DNA from: Diabrotica undecimpunctata
Lineage: Eukaryota; Arthropoda; Insecta; Coleoptera; Chrysomelidae
NCBI RefSeq assembly: GCF_040954645.1
Contig: NC_092804.1
Span: 41,259,753 to 41,323,752, forward strand
Reading direction: 5' to 3'
Length of the DNA stretch: 64,000 bases
Every line of letters starts with the position of its first letter. Position 1 is the first letter of the stretch. Below, piece by piece: positions 35,825 to 46,917 of this stretch. Made by a program: the position numbers and the translations under genes. Below the pieces are notes generated by a model. The model was given only the letters and a program-made list of their open reading frames with translations, ran no database searches and was not told the DNA's origin.

Positions 35825-37156
35825 TGCATACTGCATGCAACTGCATAGATGAGACAATTATACTATTCAAGGGACAATTTTCTTTAAAACAGTATATTAG
35901 AGGACAACCAAATCCTTGGGGCATTAAAGTCTTGTGTAAATTTTTGTGGTGAATCAGGAATAATTTACCGATCGGTAGTTTATCAAGACGCAACTACATT
36001 ATCTTCACTTGTTCTATATTTATCACAAAGATTGCTAGATAATTCGAGATATAAGCGCTACTTTGATAATTATTTTAATTCAATGGAATTACTAAAATTA
36101 CTTCACACGAGAGGAATATTTGCTGCTGGAATTATTAGACAAAATCGGATGGGAAACTGTACACTTGGTTCCAAAAAGAACTGAAACTATCAGGAAGAGA
36201 AAGTTCAGACTCGAAAATTACTTTCGATCAAAATACTGTTGCAGTTCGATGGTTCGATAATAAGGTCGTAAATATGGCCTCAAATTTTATAGGCTTAGAG
36301 CCTACTGATACTGTCAAACATTGGGATAAAAAAACAAAAACGCATGTACAAGTTGAACGTCCAGCGGTAATTAAACTTTACAATCAAAGAATGGGCGGCG
36401 TGAATAAAAATGATTTCCTTGTATCACTTTATAGAACGTTTATTACAAGTAAAAAGTGGACTCTACGGGTAATGTTTCACTATTTCAATGTGGCAGTGCG
36501 ATACTCATGGTTGGAGTATCGTCGTGACAATCAAAATAAACCTAAAAATAAGAAAATAGATTTATTGGAATTCACGTTTTACATTGCAAAAGCTTTAGCT
36601 TTCTCTAAAGCTCCACTGAGAACACCGAAAAGAGGTCGTCCTTTAAATGAGTCACCTGAAAGTTCTCCTAGAGATTCCGCTGGAAGTTTTCCTTTTACAT
36701 TTGTAAAAGATGAACCTTCCAAACGAATGAAACAGCAACAATCTGTCGGCGAAGTGAGATATGATGAAATTTCTCACTGGCCAATTCCTACAAAAGGTCA
36801 CGAACAGCGTTGCGGTTTTCAAGGATGCAGCGAAAGATCACGCACGATGTGTGAAAAGTATAACGTCTTTCTGTGCTTGTTGAAAGACAGAAATTGTTTC
36901 AAAAGTTATCATACGAGACGTCAAAAAAACATAATATATTTTTATACACGTTTTTTCTGTAATAAAATATTATATTATAATTTTATGTTTATTTACGCCT
37001 TAATAACCTTTATTGTAGTTGCCACCAATTTGTAAAATAAATAGTGGGGGGTCAAAAATTTGATAAAAAATGTTTTCAGTATTATTTAAGTGTCCAATTA
37101 AAGAAAATATCAACAGAAAAAATTTTACCTTTGAAAAAAATTCAGGGCTGAAAGGG
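35825..37156 (+). mobile_element. piggyBac element, 5'-truncated
   Basis: The right terminus reads TGAAAGGG followed by TTAA at 37157-37160, the piggyBac target site, with an inverted-repeat-like CAGGGCTGAAAGGG just inside. The left end is missing and replaced by mariner sequence. Confidence 0.7.
35830..37035 (+). pseudogene. piggyBac transposase, C-terminal two thirds
   Basis: It starts inside the catalytic domain: IDETIILFKGQFSLKQYIRG (the DE(M)xxPFKGRxSxKQY motif), PNPWGIKVLCKF, a frameshift near 35940, then SGIIYRSVVYQDATTLSS and LLKLLHTRGIFAAGIIRQNR. After another frameshift near 36180 comes a 253-codon open stretch: FDQNTVAVRWFDNKVV, MGGVNKNDFLVSLYRTFITS, WLEYRRD, and the Cys/His-rich end RCGFQGCSERSRTMCEKYNV followed by FLCLLKDRNCFKSYH. 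That matches the cysteine-rich domain that binds piggyBac ends. Two frameshifts and loss of the N-terminus make it inactive. Confidence 0.85.
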
Positions 37157-37160
37157 TTAA

Positions 37161-37530
37161 GGATAGTACAAAAAAGTATGAAGCGTTCAATGATAGGAGT
37201 AACAATAAAAAACAAAATCAAAAATTAAGACCTACGCAACAGAACAAAAGTTGCAGATGTTGTAGAGAGAAATTTCAGATTGAAATGGAGATGGGCTGGG
37301 CACATGGCAAAGATAAAGAAGAAAGATAGTCATGCAAATTAATCGAATGAAGACTTAAAGCAAATAAAAGTAAAAAGACGAAGAAGAAAAAGAAACAGAG
37401 GAAGGGTAACTACACGATGGCAAGATAATCTGAGAAAAACTGCATCCATCCTGTATAAGAGACCGTGCACTCTGGATATAAACAGGGGAGGCCTACGTCC
37501 TTCAGTGAACTTAAAACATGCTGATTATGA
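37161..37530 (+). pseudogene. LINE 3' end fragment
   Basis: Immediately after the TTAA: MKRSMIGVTIKNKIKN, then RTKVADVVERNFRLKWRWAG and HMAKIKK, a basic patch, TTRWQDNLRK and, near the end, GEAYVLQ in a shifted frame, followed by a TGATTATGATAATAATTGA-like tail. The order matches the C-terminus and TGATGA-type tail of the 15283-16975 LINE. The piggyBac element may have landed in this LINE, but its other side is lost. Confidence 0.65.
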
Positions 37531-38119
37531 TAATAATTGATTTAACAATAGAAACATATTTACGGCTCAACAAATCTTATTGGTAAGTGTGCAGGAGCTC
37601 TCATAGCGAAAATTTCCCGCTTGAGTATGTTCGTCATAACCACAAAATCTAAAGAAAGGAGTGTTTATCAATGTTTATGTACAAAGCTTAGACAGTAACA
37701 TAGATTAAGATATTAGACAAAATATTAAAGCCTCCAACTTATAATTCACATAGTCTTAATATCCAAATACTTCCGTAGCCTGTGAAAATCGCTTAAACAC
37801 TAATGATAATAAAACGATATATCAGTATGTTATTATTGTTTTTTTTTTTTCGGAAGACGTCTCTTATAAATAGGTGATAGTGATTGTCATAGTGCCGTAT
37901 ATTCGCAGTGTGCTAGAACCTATACCAGTGTTATATGGTTATATTTAGCCATTTTCTCAAGTATTCCTCGGCATTTATACACTAGCCTACTATGTTACTT
38001 AAATTCCCTTTTGTTATTGTCTAATGTGTTTGCTTGGTGTATTGTATATTTCAAAGGTGTTGTTTGACATTTAAGATCTTTGCATACTGCTACTTGAAAG
38101 GTCTTTTGCGTAAATGTAC
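37531..38119. other. Intergenic, no gene recognised
   Basis: AT-rich, with a T run at about 37840-37850. Confidence 0.3.
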
Positions 38120-38440
38120 ATCCGTAAAAATATAGCCGAATACAAAGTGGTAAGTCATTTTACTTACTTGAGCTCTATTATCATTATAACTGGAGGATGC
38201 AAAGAAGAAATACATAGATACCTTACAATAACTAGATCAAACTTACTAAAATTTGGAAAGATATAGTCATTACTACCACTTGTTACATATGGCAAAACAT
38301 CAAACCATGCCTGGTAGGAGTATTAATCATGAAAAGATGGTGGTTGAAGGAAAAGTACATGGTGAAATAACTTAAAGAAGATTGTTAATGGGATGGTGAA
38401 ACCAAATAAAGAGGACTACCGGTTACTATCTGCCACTTTT
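38120..38440 (+). pseudogene. LINE post-RT scrap
   Basis: The frames give IAEYKVVSHFTYLSSIIIIT, GGCKEEIHRYLTITRSNLLK, LLPLVTYGKTSNH and MVEGKVHGEIT. These match the conserved LINE blocks 'VxxFKYLGSxIxxxGGxxxEIxxRLxxARSAxxKL', 'PVLLYGxETW' and 'MxxGKIxGxRSRGRPxxxW'. Heavily decayed. Confidence 0.55.
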
Positions 38441-39539
38441 GTGGTCACTTTTTAACCGTTCAGTGTAGTTGTTTGACCAGTTCCTCTGCATTTAAGAAGC
38501 CGCTGCGTCTTGTTTTCTCCACGTTACAGATTATACGAAGATAATATATGAATTATTGTCTAGTAAAGACTGTGATTAGAGTGAGTTCAGTTTTCGGAAG
38601 CTCTAAGAGTATATTTGCGTAGCCAGATGTAGGTTATAGTAACCATTGTTGCATACTTTTGACTGGAATATTTTCCCAGTATGCTTACATATTATAATAC
38701 ATAAAATACCACGAAATGTCTTGTTAGAATCCTGGTATCTGGTCTAAATATATAAATGATTATGCAATCTTATTTACATATATAGCTGTTACTTCGTACT
38801 GTCCTTCACAATTTATATATAAATTCCAGAAACTCATTTTTATTCAACGATAACCAGAAAACTTTCCAAGGTTTTCCCAAGGTTTTCCCATACATACGTT
38901 ATGCATTACGTGTTTAATTCAATATTTTTCCATTAGCTGCAGTCTAGTGAAAACGGTATCCCTCGGTAAATTGTCTCACCCACATTTTCATGTCATAAAT
39001 AATTTTATGGTTTCATAATTTGTATATTGTTGAGCATTATCTTGATTTTACTACAAAGATACTTAAATACTATTCGTCTATTATTCTGGCATATGCGACA
39101 TAATTTACATTTAAAAAAAATATTCACCAAACTTTTTCTCTTTGTCCAAATAATACAGACCAGTTTTTTTAGAAATATTATCTAGTCTAACTGCTTTTTC
39201 TAACAAATTTTGTGCAATATTTGCGAAGTTTACTTTTTTGTTATTTTTTAGTATTTTGCTGTTTTTGTCCCGAATAAAACTAGACTAAAAGTAAAATTTA
39301 ACTTTAACTTTCTTTACTCTAGGTTTAAATTTTTTATATCCTTCACTCCTCTTCTTTGATTCGTTATATAGATTCTGCTTTAGTTTTTTGTGGATATTGT
39401 GTTACTGACAACCTAATTAAAGAAATGAATCCTAAAAATAATTCATAAATGTTTACAAGAAGCGATTTTGAAGATACCAGCAATACCATATGCAAATATC
39501 TTATCAGAAAAATGAACAAGAGTTGGAAATAATCCATCA
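38441..39539. other. Intergenic, no gene recognised
   Basis: AT-rich. A short tandem AAGGTTTTCCC lies at about 38867-38892. Nothing else supported. Confidence 0.3.
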
Positions 39540-40070
39540 CAATTTCAAACAATTAATACACTGGGATCTATTCTTTTCAAAACCAGTCCAAGCACCATAT
39601 ATAAGAGATTAAATATCTTCATTTACAAAATACCCTGTTAACGTGGAAGATATCACAAGACCACTAAGTGTCAGGATAAACAGTTTATCCTGACTAAACA
39701 TCGAAAACACACATCACAGATATGCAAACATGCTTTAATGTGGAAACATGCATCAATAATCATCCGTAAATCGTAAATTCAAAAATTTTTATATGGGAGA
39801 AACTTCAATATTACTAAGTGTTAGGATAAATGAGCATCAATCTTACAGTAAAAACAAACTTTGCAGATATGCAAACACGCCTCAGATAATGAGCACAGCG
39901 TCCAACGGAAAGATGTATCAAGAATCATGAAAGAAACGGACAAGAAAAAATAGAAAATCGAAGAAGCAGCATCCTTCTAAATGAAGAACAATGTGTAGCA
40001 ATCTGGGTAACAATACTGAAAGAAAATGTTAGAAATAAAAATATTTCAACACTTGCGAATTACTAGCAGG
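39540..40070 (+). pseudogene. Penelope-like element GIY-YIG endonuclease remnant
   Basis: Frames read IYKRLNIFIYKIPC, then FLYGRNFNI and, across a break, a RINEHQSYSKN-like block (about 39825), CKHASDNEHSVQRKDVSRIM, KETDKKK(stop)KIEEAASFL and NEEQCVA. This is the PLE C-terminus: 'VYKIPCxCGxxYxGETxRxLxxRIxEHxxxxxN', 'AxHxxxxxHxIxW' and 'REAxxIxxxxxxxN'. Part of the block is duplicated (39650-39740 and 39790-39890 resemble each other). It is followed by a PLE-type terminal repeat at 40250, as expected at an element end. Confidence 0.7.
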
Positions 40071-40249
40071 TCAGTGACACATCACCTATAATTAACTACA
40101 CTAAAATCACCTCTTAAAATTTCAGTCAAAATATGGATATTGGCCTAAAAGATCGAGGTCAAGTAAGTTAACTGTCAAACTGGTTTTTGCCTTTCAGCGC
40201 CGATGATTCATAAACATTTGCAGGATAAATTCAATAATTTCCTAATTTA

Positions 40250-40375
40250 AAAACTGTTGAAAACAATTTACGAATTGGAAATCAAAACGTCACAAGTGTA
40301 AAATATAAGTCCTATTACCGATAATTAATTAAGGTTTAATCCCATATAAAATTATATTTAACTTAAACATGCCAG
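40250..40375 (+). repeat. Diverged PLE-type terminal repeat
   Basis: TTGGAAATCAAAACGTCACAAG, TTAAGGTTTAATCCCATATAAA and AACTTAAACATGCCA occur in the order of the 11180-11280 repeat (GGAAATTGAAACGTC, TTATTCCCATTTAAA, TTTAAAATGCCAC), with a shared intervening layout. It lies just downstream of PLE endonuclease sequence. Confidence 0.5.
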
Positions 40376-41352
<977 letters not shown>

Positions 41353-41439
41353 TTAACGTTAAAAAGAAACACTCTGTATTAACAGAAACATGGAAACATA
41401 ATTTTAGTTTAATCCTAGTTGCCTCTACCAATCCACCAT

Positions 41440-42485
41440 CTAATTGGATACATTTAGATGGTGGAGCGTAGCGTTTATAAATATTTCTTATTACATTTCT
41501 TAGTTGTTGGGGAGTAATTTCTGCACATGCCTGTCGAATTCTTGCACGGGTTCGTTTACGTCTCTTGCACGGGTTTGGTAAACTTTTTGTTTGATAACTC
41601 CTCAGAGAAAGAAGTCTAAAATTGTGAGATCTGGAGATCTGGGTGGCCAATCTATCAACGGACTACCCCGGCCTATCCAACGGTTCGGAAAATTTTCATT
41701 TATCCATTGCTTCACGGTTCTGGCGTAATGAATAGAACACCCATCCAACTGAATATACAAATTTAATCGTTCATTACTTGGGAGCTCATGAATAGCATCT
41801 CACAAGTCGGTGTATAAAAATTCTAAAAAGTTCTGTGAGTTCAAGTTTTCTTCAAAAAAGAAAGGACCAATAACTCGCTCGTTCAGTATACCACACCAGA
41901 CATTGATTTTTTGAGAATACTGGCTTTTACAGTTTATTACCCAAAATGGATTATCTGCTGTCCAATAGCGACAATTCTGTGATGATACTACTCCATTTGT
42001 AGTGAAAGTGGCTTCGTCGGTAAACAACACGTTTTTAGAAAATTTATATTGTTTAAATATTCCCCTTGGGCCCATAAACAATATTCTAAACGTTTTGCTT
42101 CGTCGCCTTCTTGTAATGTGTGTAAGAATTTTGGTTTGAGAGGTTTAATATTATTTACCTTAAGACATCGTCGAATACTCTCTCGAGGCACATTCAAATA
42201 TAAACTGGCATTCATTAAACTGGCATTATTGTTATTTCTGAAATGATCTAAAATGATTTGATAATTTCCTCTTCTTCTTTGTAATGGGTTATTTTTTAAA
42301 ATTAGTTTTGATACTGCACCATATTCATTAAATATTCTATTTATTTTGTTTACCGTACCGCAGCTAATATTAGGACGATCCACATGTCTGTCATTAAATA
42401 TTGTACAAACTTCCCTGGCACTTCTATAGTTATCTCCCAAAAGAATAATTTCAATTTTTTCTCTCAAACTTAATCTTGCAGCCAT
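41440..42485 (-). pseudogene. Mariner-like transposase with catalytic residues kept
   Basis: The start ATG is at 42485 (MAARLSLREKIEIILLGDNY), with HTH domain FNDRHVDRPNISCGTVNKI and LNVPRESIRRCLKVN. A frameshift near 42060 leads to KNVLFTDEATFTTNGVVSSQ (first D), KINVWCGILNERVIGPFFFE, a TGA near 41797, then QLDGCSIHYARTVKQW (second D), FPNRWIGRG and PPRSPDLTILDFFL (third D), a TGA for the usual Trp near 41605 and a TAA near 41508. Only one frameshift and three stops are seen and all three aspartates remain, so decay is recent compared with most copies here. Confidence 0.85.
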
Positions 42486-42770
42486 GACACAAAATATTAT
42501 TAAAAGAATTTGAAGTAAATATTGTTGCAGATATTATGCATAAATTTATGCTAGCACTGAAATTTGTATGACACAAATAATGTCAACAGTAATATCGTTG
42601 TCATGGCAACTGAGATTTAAGTTGTAGCATGTAAAGTTAATAATAATGTAAGTGCATTACTTGCATTAAATTTTTATGCTATTTTAAACATTTTTTTGTC
42701 TAGTAGTGGTTTATTATTAAAATTATTTGAAAAATAATTAGTTTTATGGTTATATATTGATACAGGGTGT

Positions 42771-43106
42771 TCTTTTTTGACTCGTAGCTTAGTGAGTTTT
42801 AAAATTTTAAGTTGTCATAACTTCGTTATTAATAAATATATTTTAATAAAATTTTTGTCATAGCTATTTGAAGCCACTGTAAATCCAGTGGCGTAGAAAT
42901 TTTTTTAATAAAAAAATCGCTAATACAAATTCTCCATTTTCGACGAAGAAGAAGTATCGTAGACTGCCCTGAAAATTTAATTAAATATTTCATATTTTGT
43001 CCCGCAATAGACCTTTTATTACATGACATTAAAAAAAAATTTGGTTAAAATCGGTTAACAACTTCAAATTTTATAGAGGTGTTTCCAATCTAAATGGGTC
43101 ACACTG
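42771..43106 (-). repeat. Right long terminal inverted repeat
   Basis: Reverse complement of 41017-41352, with a small extra block (CTACGAGTC on the complementary strand) near the inner end. Confidence 0.85.
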
Positions 43107-43229
43107 TATATATATATATATAAACATACAGAATTTAAAACACTTCACCATTGTATTTAGGTATATAAAATAAACATGTAGTTAAAACTTTTTAAAACTT
43201 TTACAAGTGTCGTCAAAATTTATACAGTA

Positions 43230-43273
43230 GCAGCATAACGTTTTCGATCTAATCAGATCATCTTCAGTGCCTT
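43230..43273 (-). ncRNA. Hammerhead-ribozyme-like motif (minus strand)
   Basis: On the minus strand: stem I strand GGCA, core CTGAAGA (43267-43261), T, stem II GATCT, loop GATT, AGATC, then GAAA (43245-43242), ACGTT, A at the cleavage position (43236), and TGCT closing stem I with GGCA. AACGTT, spanning the last A of GAAA, can form the short stem III. The layout is the same as at 46863-46906 and 50961-51009. Confidence 0.65.
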
Positions 43274-45654
43274 ATGTACTTGAAGCTAACAATGAAATTA
43301 GATTTCTATGACATCCATATATGGGTTACATCTTTCCAAACTTAAATTATTTGTTGACTCTAGGCCGATGACAATGGATAAATTAATACTTGAGGAACTA
43401 CATTTCTCTCTGCTCGGTTTTTAACACGTGGTTCTTGTCAGTTAAGACGACACAGACCAACTGGATGAGGTGACAGGCTTGTCCCTGCGTTTCAAATAAA
43501 TATTCCAGTTTATATGTTTTGTTTATGCTAAGTTAAGCGAATGAATTTAAAAGATTATTGTCAAAGGTAGTTGGTTTCGGTGTTAGTCCAAATTTTTCTT
43601 ATAAATTCGTAATGTTTTTTTTTTCATTTTTCGTTTTTTTTTTCATGGGAAAATCTGCATAATAGCAGTGTGGAGTTTTAAGTGAAGTTAATGAGGTTGA
43701 AATGGGCAACTAGAGTGGGCAGACGTTTGAGTGTGTCGGTAAAGATACCGCCAAAAATTTGTCGAAAATAGTGAAATATACTCTATGTAATATGTCAGTT
43801 TAGAAAAAAATTCATGACTATTTCTAATTTTTTAAGTACCTAAGGGAATTGTGTTGCCTGCAACAATTCCGAAAGATAACCACATGTTGCTGTGTGTTCA
43901 GTTTTATATATTCCTGTTTTTTAAGAAGCCCAGCCCAAAGTTTGTGTTCCAAACTTTGAACCTCAAGTTTTATTTGTCCCAAGAAGCCGTCCCAGAGTAT
44001 CCCTTACAATTTGGAGATAAATTTGTTCGTGTGGCAGGGAGTTTAAATTGCAGTTCCTAACCCTCAGAAATTTTAGTGCTTATTTTATGTGAAATCAGGT
44101 AACTTTTTTGTGCTTTCCTTTTAAAGTAATGACAGACATATTTAAAAAATAATAATAATAATAATTGCTTTCATAATTTAAATAGTAAATAATATAAATA
44201 AAAGGTTTTAATAATTTATTGGTATTGTAGATCTTAGGGTGTGGCTATGCTGTCATTTTAATTGTTCTCTGTTAAATTTGGCATATGACAGCTAGCTTTT
44301 AATTTGTTGTGACATTTTTTTGTTTGTTTGTAGAAAAGGTTAACCTTTATGGGATTTTTATTTTAAAAAGATATATTTAATTGTGATAATCTATTTCTGC
44401 CAGTTATAAATAACCTAATAACATTTTTGTAAGTTTTGTAGCAATTCCCACTTGTGAGTTTGTAAACAGATAGGATATAAGTAAGTTTTGTTTTATTTTG
44501 GTATAAACCTATGTAATTATAAATATTATAATTACTTCTGCTTATCTGTATATGTAACTGTTTGTTTGAGACAGAAATAAATGTTTATTTCATTTCTCTG
44601 AACTATTTGTTTGCTTTATTTTAGAATAATCTCCTAACCCTTTGATGTGTTTTTTATTTTAGGGATATTTTTCCTAAATCCAGCAAGATTAGGATTCTTC
44701 GAAGCGGCGTCCTCCTTTCAAGTAGCTAGAAGTCATTTTCTTGTTGTCTCTATTTCCCCAGTTGTTCAGGAGATTTATGTAAGTATCCCTTTGTTTAATT
44801 TTTTTGGTAGTTACCCCAATCCGACCCCTGGTCATTCAACTTATCCACGACCCCAGCTCTCCAATTAACCCCTGAGTGCCGTCCGCACAAGTATCGATAT
44901 TTGTTCCCCCATAAGTTCAGTCCCCAATTTTCTACCCCATATAATCTTACCTTATGGTAGGCAAAATATTTTTGTTACAATTTCACCAGGCTCGATTTCA
45001 AAGCATGGTCAATCACCAGCTCCATTCCACCAAGGAATTAGCTTGTCTATTAAACCAGGCTCGATTTCAAAGTTTGCTGCAGCATTTGTTTATCACCAGG
45101 TCCATTCTACCCAATATAACAAAAAAACCAACGATGCAGTGCACTAACCCATGCTAAGCTACTAAAAGACCTGATAATATACTTACTATCAGCAATTTTT
45201 CATCCAGTAACCATATAAGGAAGACATAACGGCAGGTTAAGTGTTTTGTTAGGAGACTTCTTTCTTTCTTATTAAGACATTTAGCCTCTTTGTGTAGGAC
45301 AGGCTGTAATGTAGAGACAGGTCTGTTTATTTAAATAAACTGTTTGTTTGAATTTTGTATTATGCCTTGATCTCCTTTGTAATAATTCTTGCTACCATTG
45401 TTTGTCTCAGGGGATGGATCTCCATGATTGTGTTTATGGTTGTGAAGAGAAGATTCTTTAGCCAACGTTGACCTTCTCATAATCGATCTTAAGTTAGTCG
45501 TGGATTTTAAAATAGTATAACTCACGTGATTAAAACCAATATACTAGAGTGTGTTAAGTTTTTAAAACTGTTTTTTGTTTGGAACACAATGTGATAAAAA
45601 ATTACATAATTCAACACGAAAGAACATCTTAGCACCGACAGTCTCCAAGAGTAA
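43274..45654. other. Intergenic, no gene recognised
   Basis: Probably includes a PLE flank near 43274. The phrase ACCAGGCTCGATTTCAAAG is repeated about 68 bases apart (near 44985 and 45053). Open frames at 43851, 44647 and 44954 carry no known domain. Confidence 0.3.
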
Positions 45655-45966
45655 AAAAATACAAAACTAAATCAAAACTTTATAAGGAAGCAGCACATCA
45701 AAATACAAAGATTACAATGGGCCGGACATGTGATAAGAATGAAAGAGGATAGGCTAACAAAAAGAGCACTGAATGCTAGAATGCAGGGAAAGAGACCAAC
45801 TGAAAAGCCAAGAAAGCACTAGAAAGATACAGTAAACAGCGACACACAAGCCCTTAGAAGTCCGTGTATGCAGATCAGCCACAGGCAAGCAAGGGTGGAG
45901 GCCAAAAAATAAAGGAGAAAAAGGCTCAATTTGGGTTGTAGTGCTGTAGAAGAAGAAGAAGAAGAA
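45655..45966 (+). pseudogene. LINE 3' end fragment with GAA tail
   Basis: The frame reads HIKIQRLQWAGHVIRMKEDR and LTKRALNARMQGKRPTEKPR, then a decayed W...R end. It corresponds to the LINE C-terminal block 'RLxWxGHVxRMxxxRxxKRxLxxxxxGKRPxGRPRxRW'. It finishes in a run of GAAGAAGAAGAAGAA at about 45949-45966, the kind of simple tail seen on other LINE ends here. Confidence 0.7.
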
Positions 45967-46019
45967 ATCAAAACAGCATTACAAAATCCTTGACCTCAAC
46001 TTCTTGATATAGCGAATGA

Positions 46020-46660
46020 AGAACGTTTAATCTCGATTTATGTAAAGCCATGTTACAATCTAATATACCTTTAAATAGATTACAAAATAATTGTTTCATG
46101 TCGTTTTTAAAAAAATATTGTAGATGCATGTACTACCCGAAACCACACAAAAAACTAGTTTAGCTCTGTATACTATAAAAATTTTTTAAGAAATAAAAAA
46201 GAAACTAATGGCAGCTGCAATATTTGGTTTAAAGTGAACAAACGATGGATACTTGTGAAAGATATGTTGTAAATTTAACTATCGGAGTTCTTGATGAAGA
46301 ATATCCAACCGCAGGATATTTAATATGCTCCAAGGAGCTAAACACCATACACAGTAACACAGTATCGAGGTTTGTAAATAAAGCAATAACAAGCTTTTAC
46401 TTGCCAGAACCAGTTGTCTGGTTGAAAAAAGGTTTAAACTTAAGTGTTTTACCTAAATTTAATCCATTCTACTTGCTTGGCCCTTGGTTTAGTAGAGTTT
46501 CTAAGGGCAATAATGTCCCCTTCTTAATGAAGTTTTTGAGGTTTCTTTACAAGTGCAACTCTTTAAGAAACGAGTATCTAACATCCGATTACCATCGAAT
46601 CTGTTTTGACAAGGTAGTGAGCTTGTGGGTTTGCTGGATCAGTATATGTGTTAAATAATG
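46020..46660 (+). pseudogene. hAT-like transposase remnant
   Basis: Upstream in-frame sequence reads DLCKAMLQSNIPLNRLQNNC and FMSFLKKYCR, matching 'DLCxAxxxxNIPxxKLxNxxFRxFLEKY'. After several stops the 137-codon stretch from 46245 gives ERYVVNLTIGVLDEEYPTAG and SKELNTIHSNTVSRFVNKAI, matching 'RYVxNxIxGxLxxExPxxxxLxxxxxLxxxNxxTVxRFxNxxL'. Then GLNLSVLP and, in another frame, a CLAHG-like block (about 46468). This is the conserved N-terminal and first catalytic part of an animal hAT-like (DUF659-type) transposase. The C-terminal dimerisation domain and terminal repeats are absent. Confidence 0.6.
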
Positions 46661-46862
46661 TGAAACTATTACACCCGATATAATTAGAAACGTCATTACC
46701 GAATTTAATCGAATACCAACACATGTTAAAAAAGGATGGTGGATACAATAAAGTTGATGTTACATTGTAAATTATAGTTACGTAGTGATTATGTATGTAA
46801 TTAAAAAATTTTGTTAAAATCCTTTATAAAAGGTATATAAATTAAAATCGGGCTATGTCATG

Positions 46863-46906
46863 AAGACAAAACGTTTTCGGAAACCATGTTCCATCATCAG
46901 TGTCCT
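46863..46906 (-). ncRNA. Hammerhead-ribozyme-like motif (minus strand), best formed copy
   Basis: On the minus strand: AGGACA (46906-46901), core CTGATGA (46900-46894), T, stem II GGAA (46892-46889), loop, TTCC (46882-46879), GAAA (46878-46875), ACGTT, T at the cleavage position (46869), then TGTCTT (46868-46863), which pairs with AGGACA with one G-U. Core positions match C-U-G-A-N-G-A and G-A-A; A15.1 pairs with U16.1. The LINE at 46918-48700 inserted 11 bases upstream of stem I on this strand. Confidence 0.7.
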
Positions 46907-46917
46907 AAAAAGTATAT

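Noticed and set aside
44330..45360. Second LTR element (TGTTTGTTTGA... phrases repeated near 44560 and 45340)
   Set aside because: Shared words are short and simple; no primer-binding site or paired LTR could be shown.
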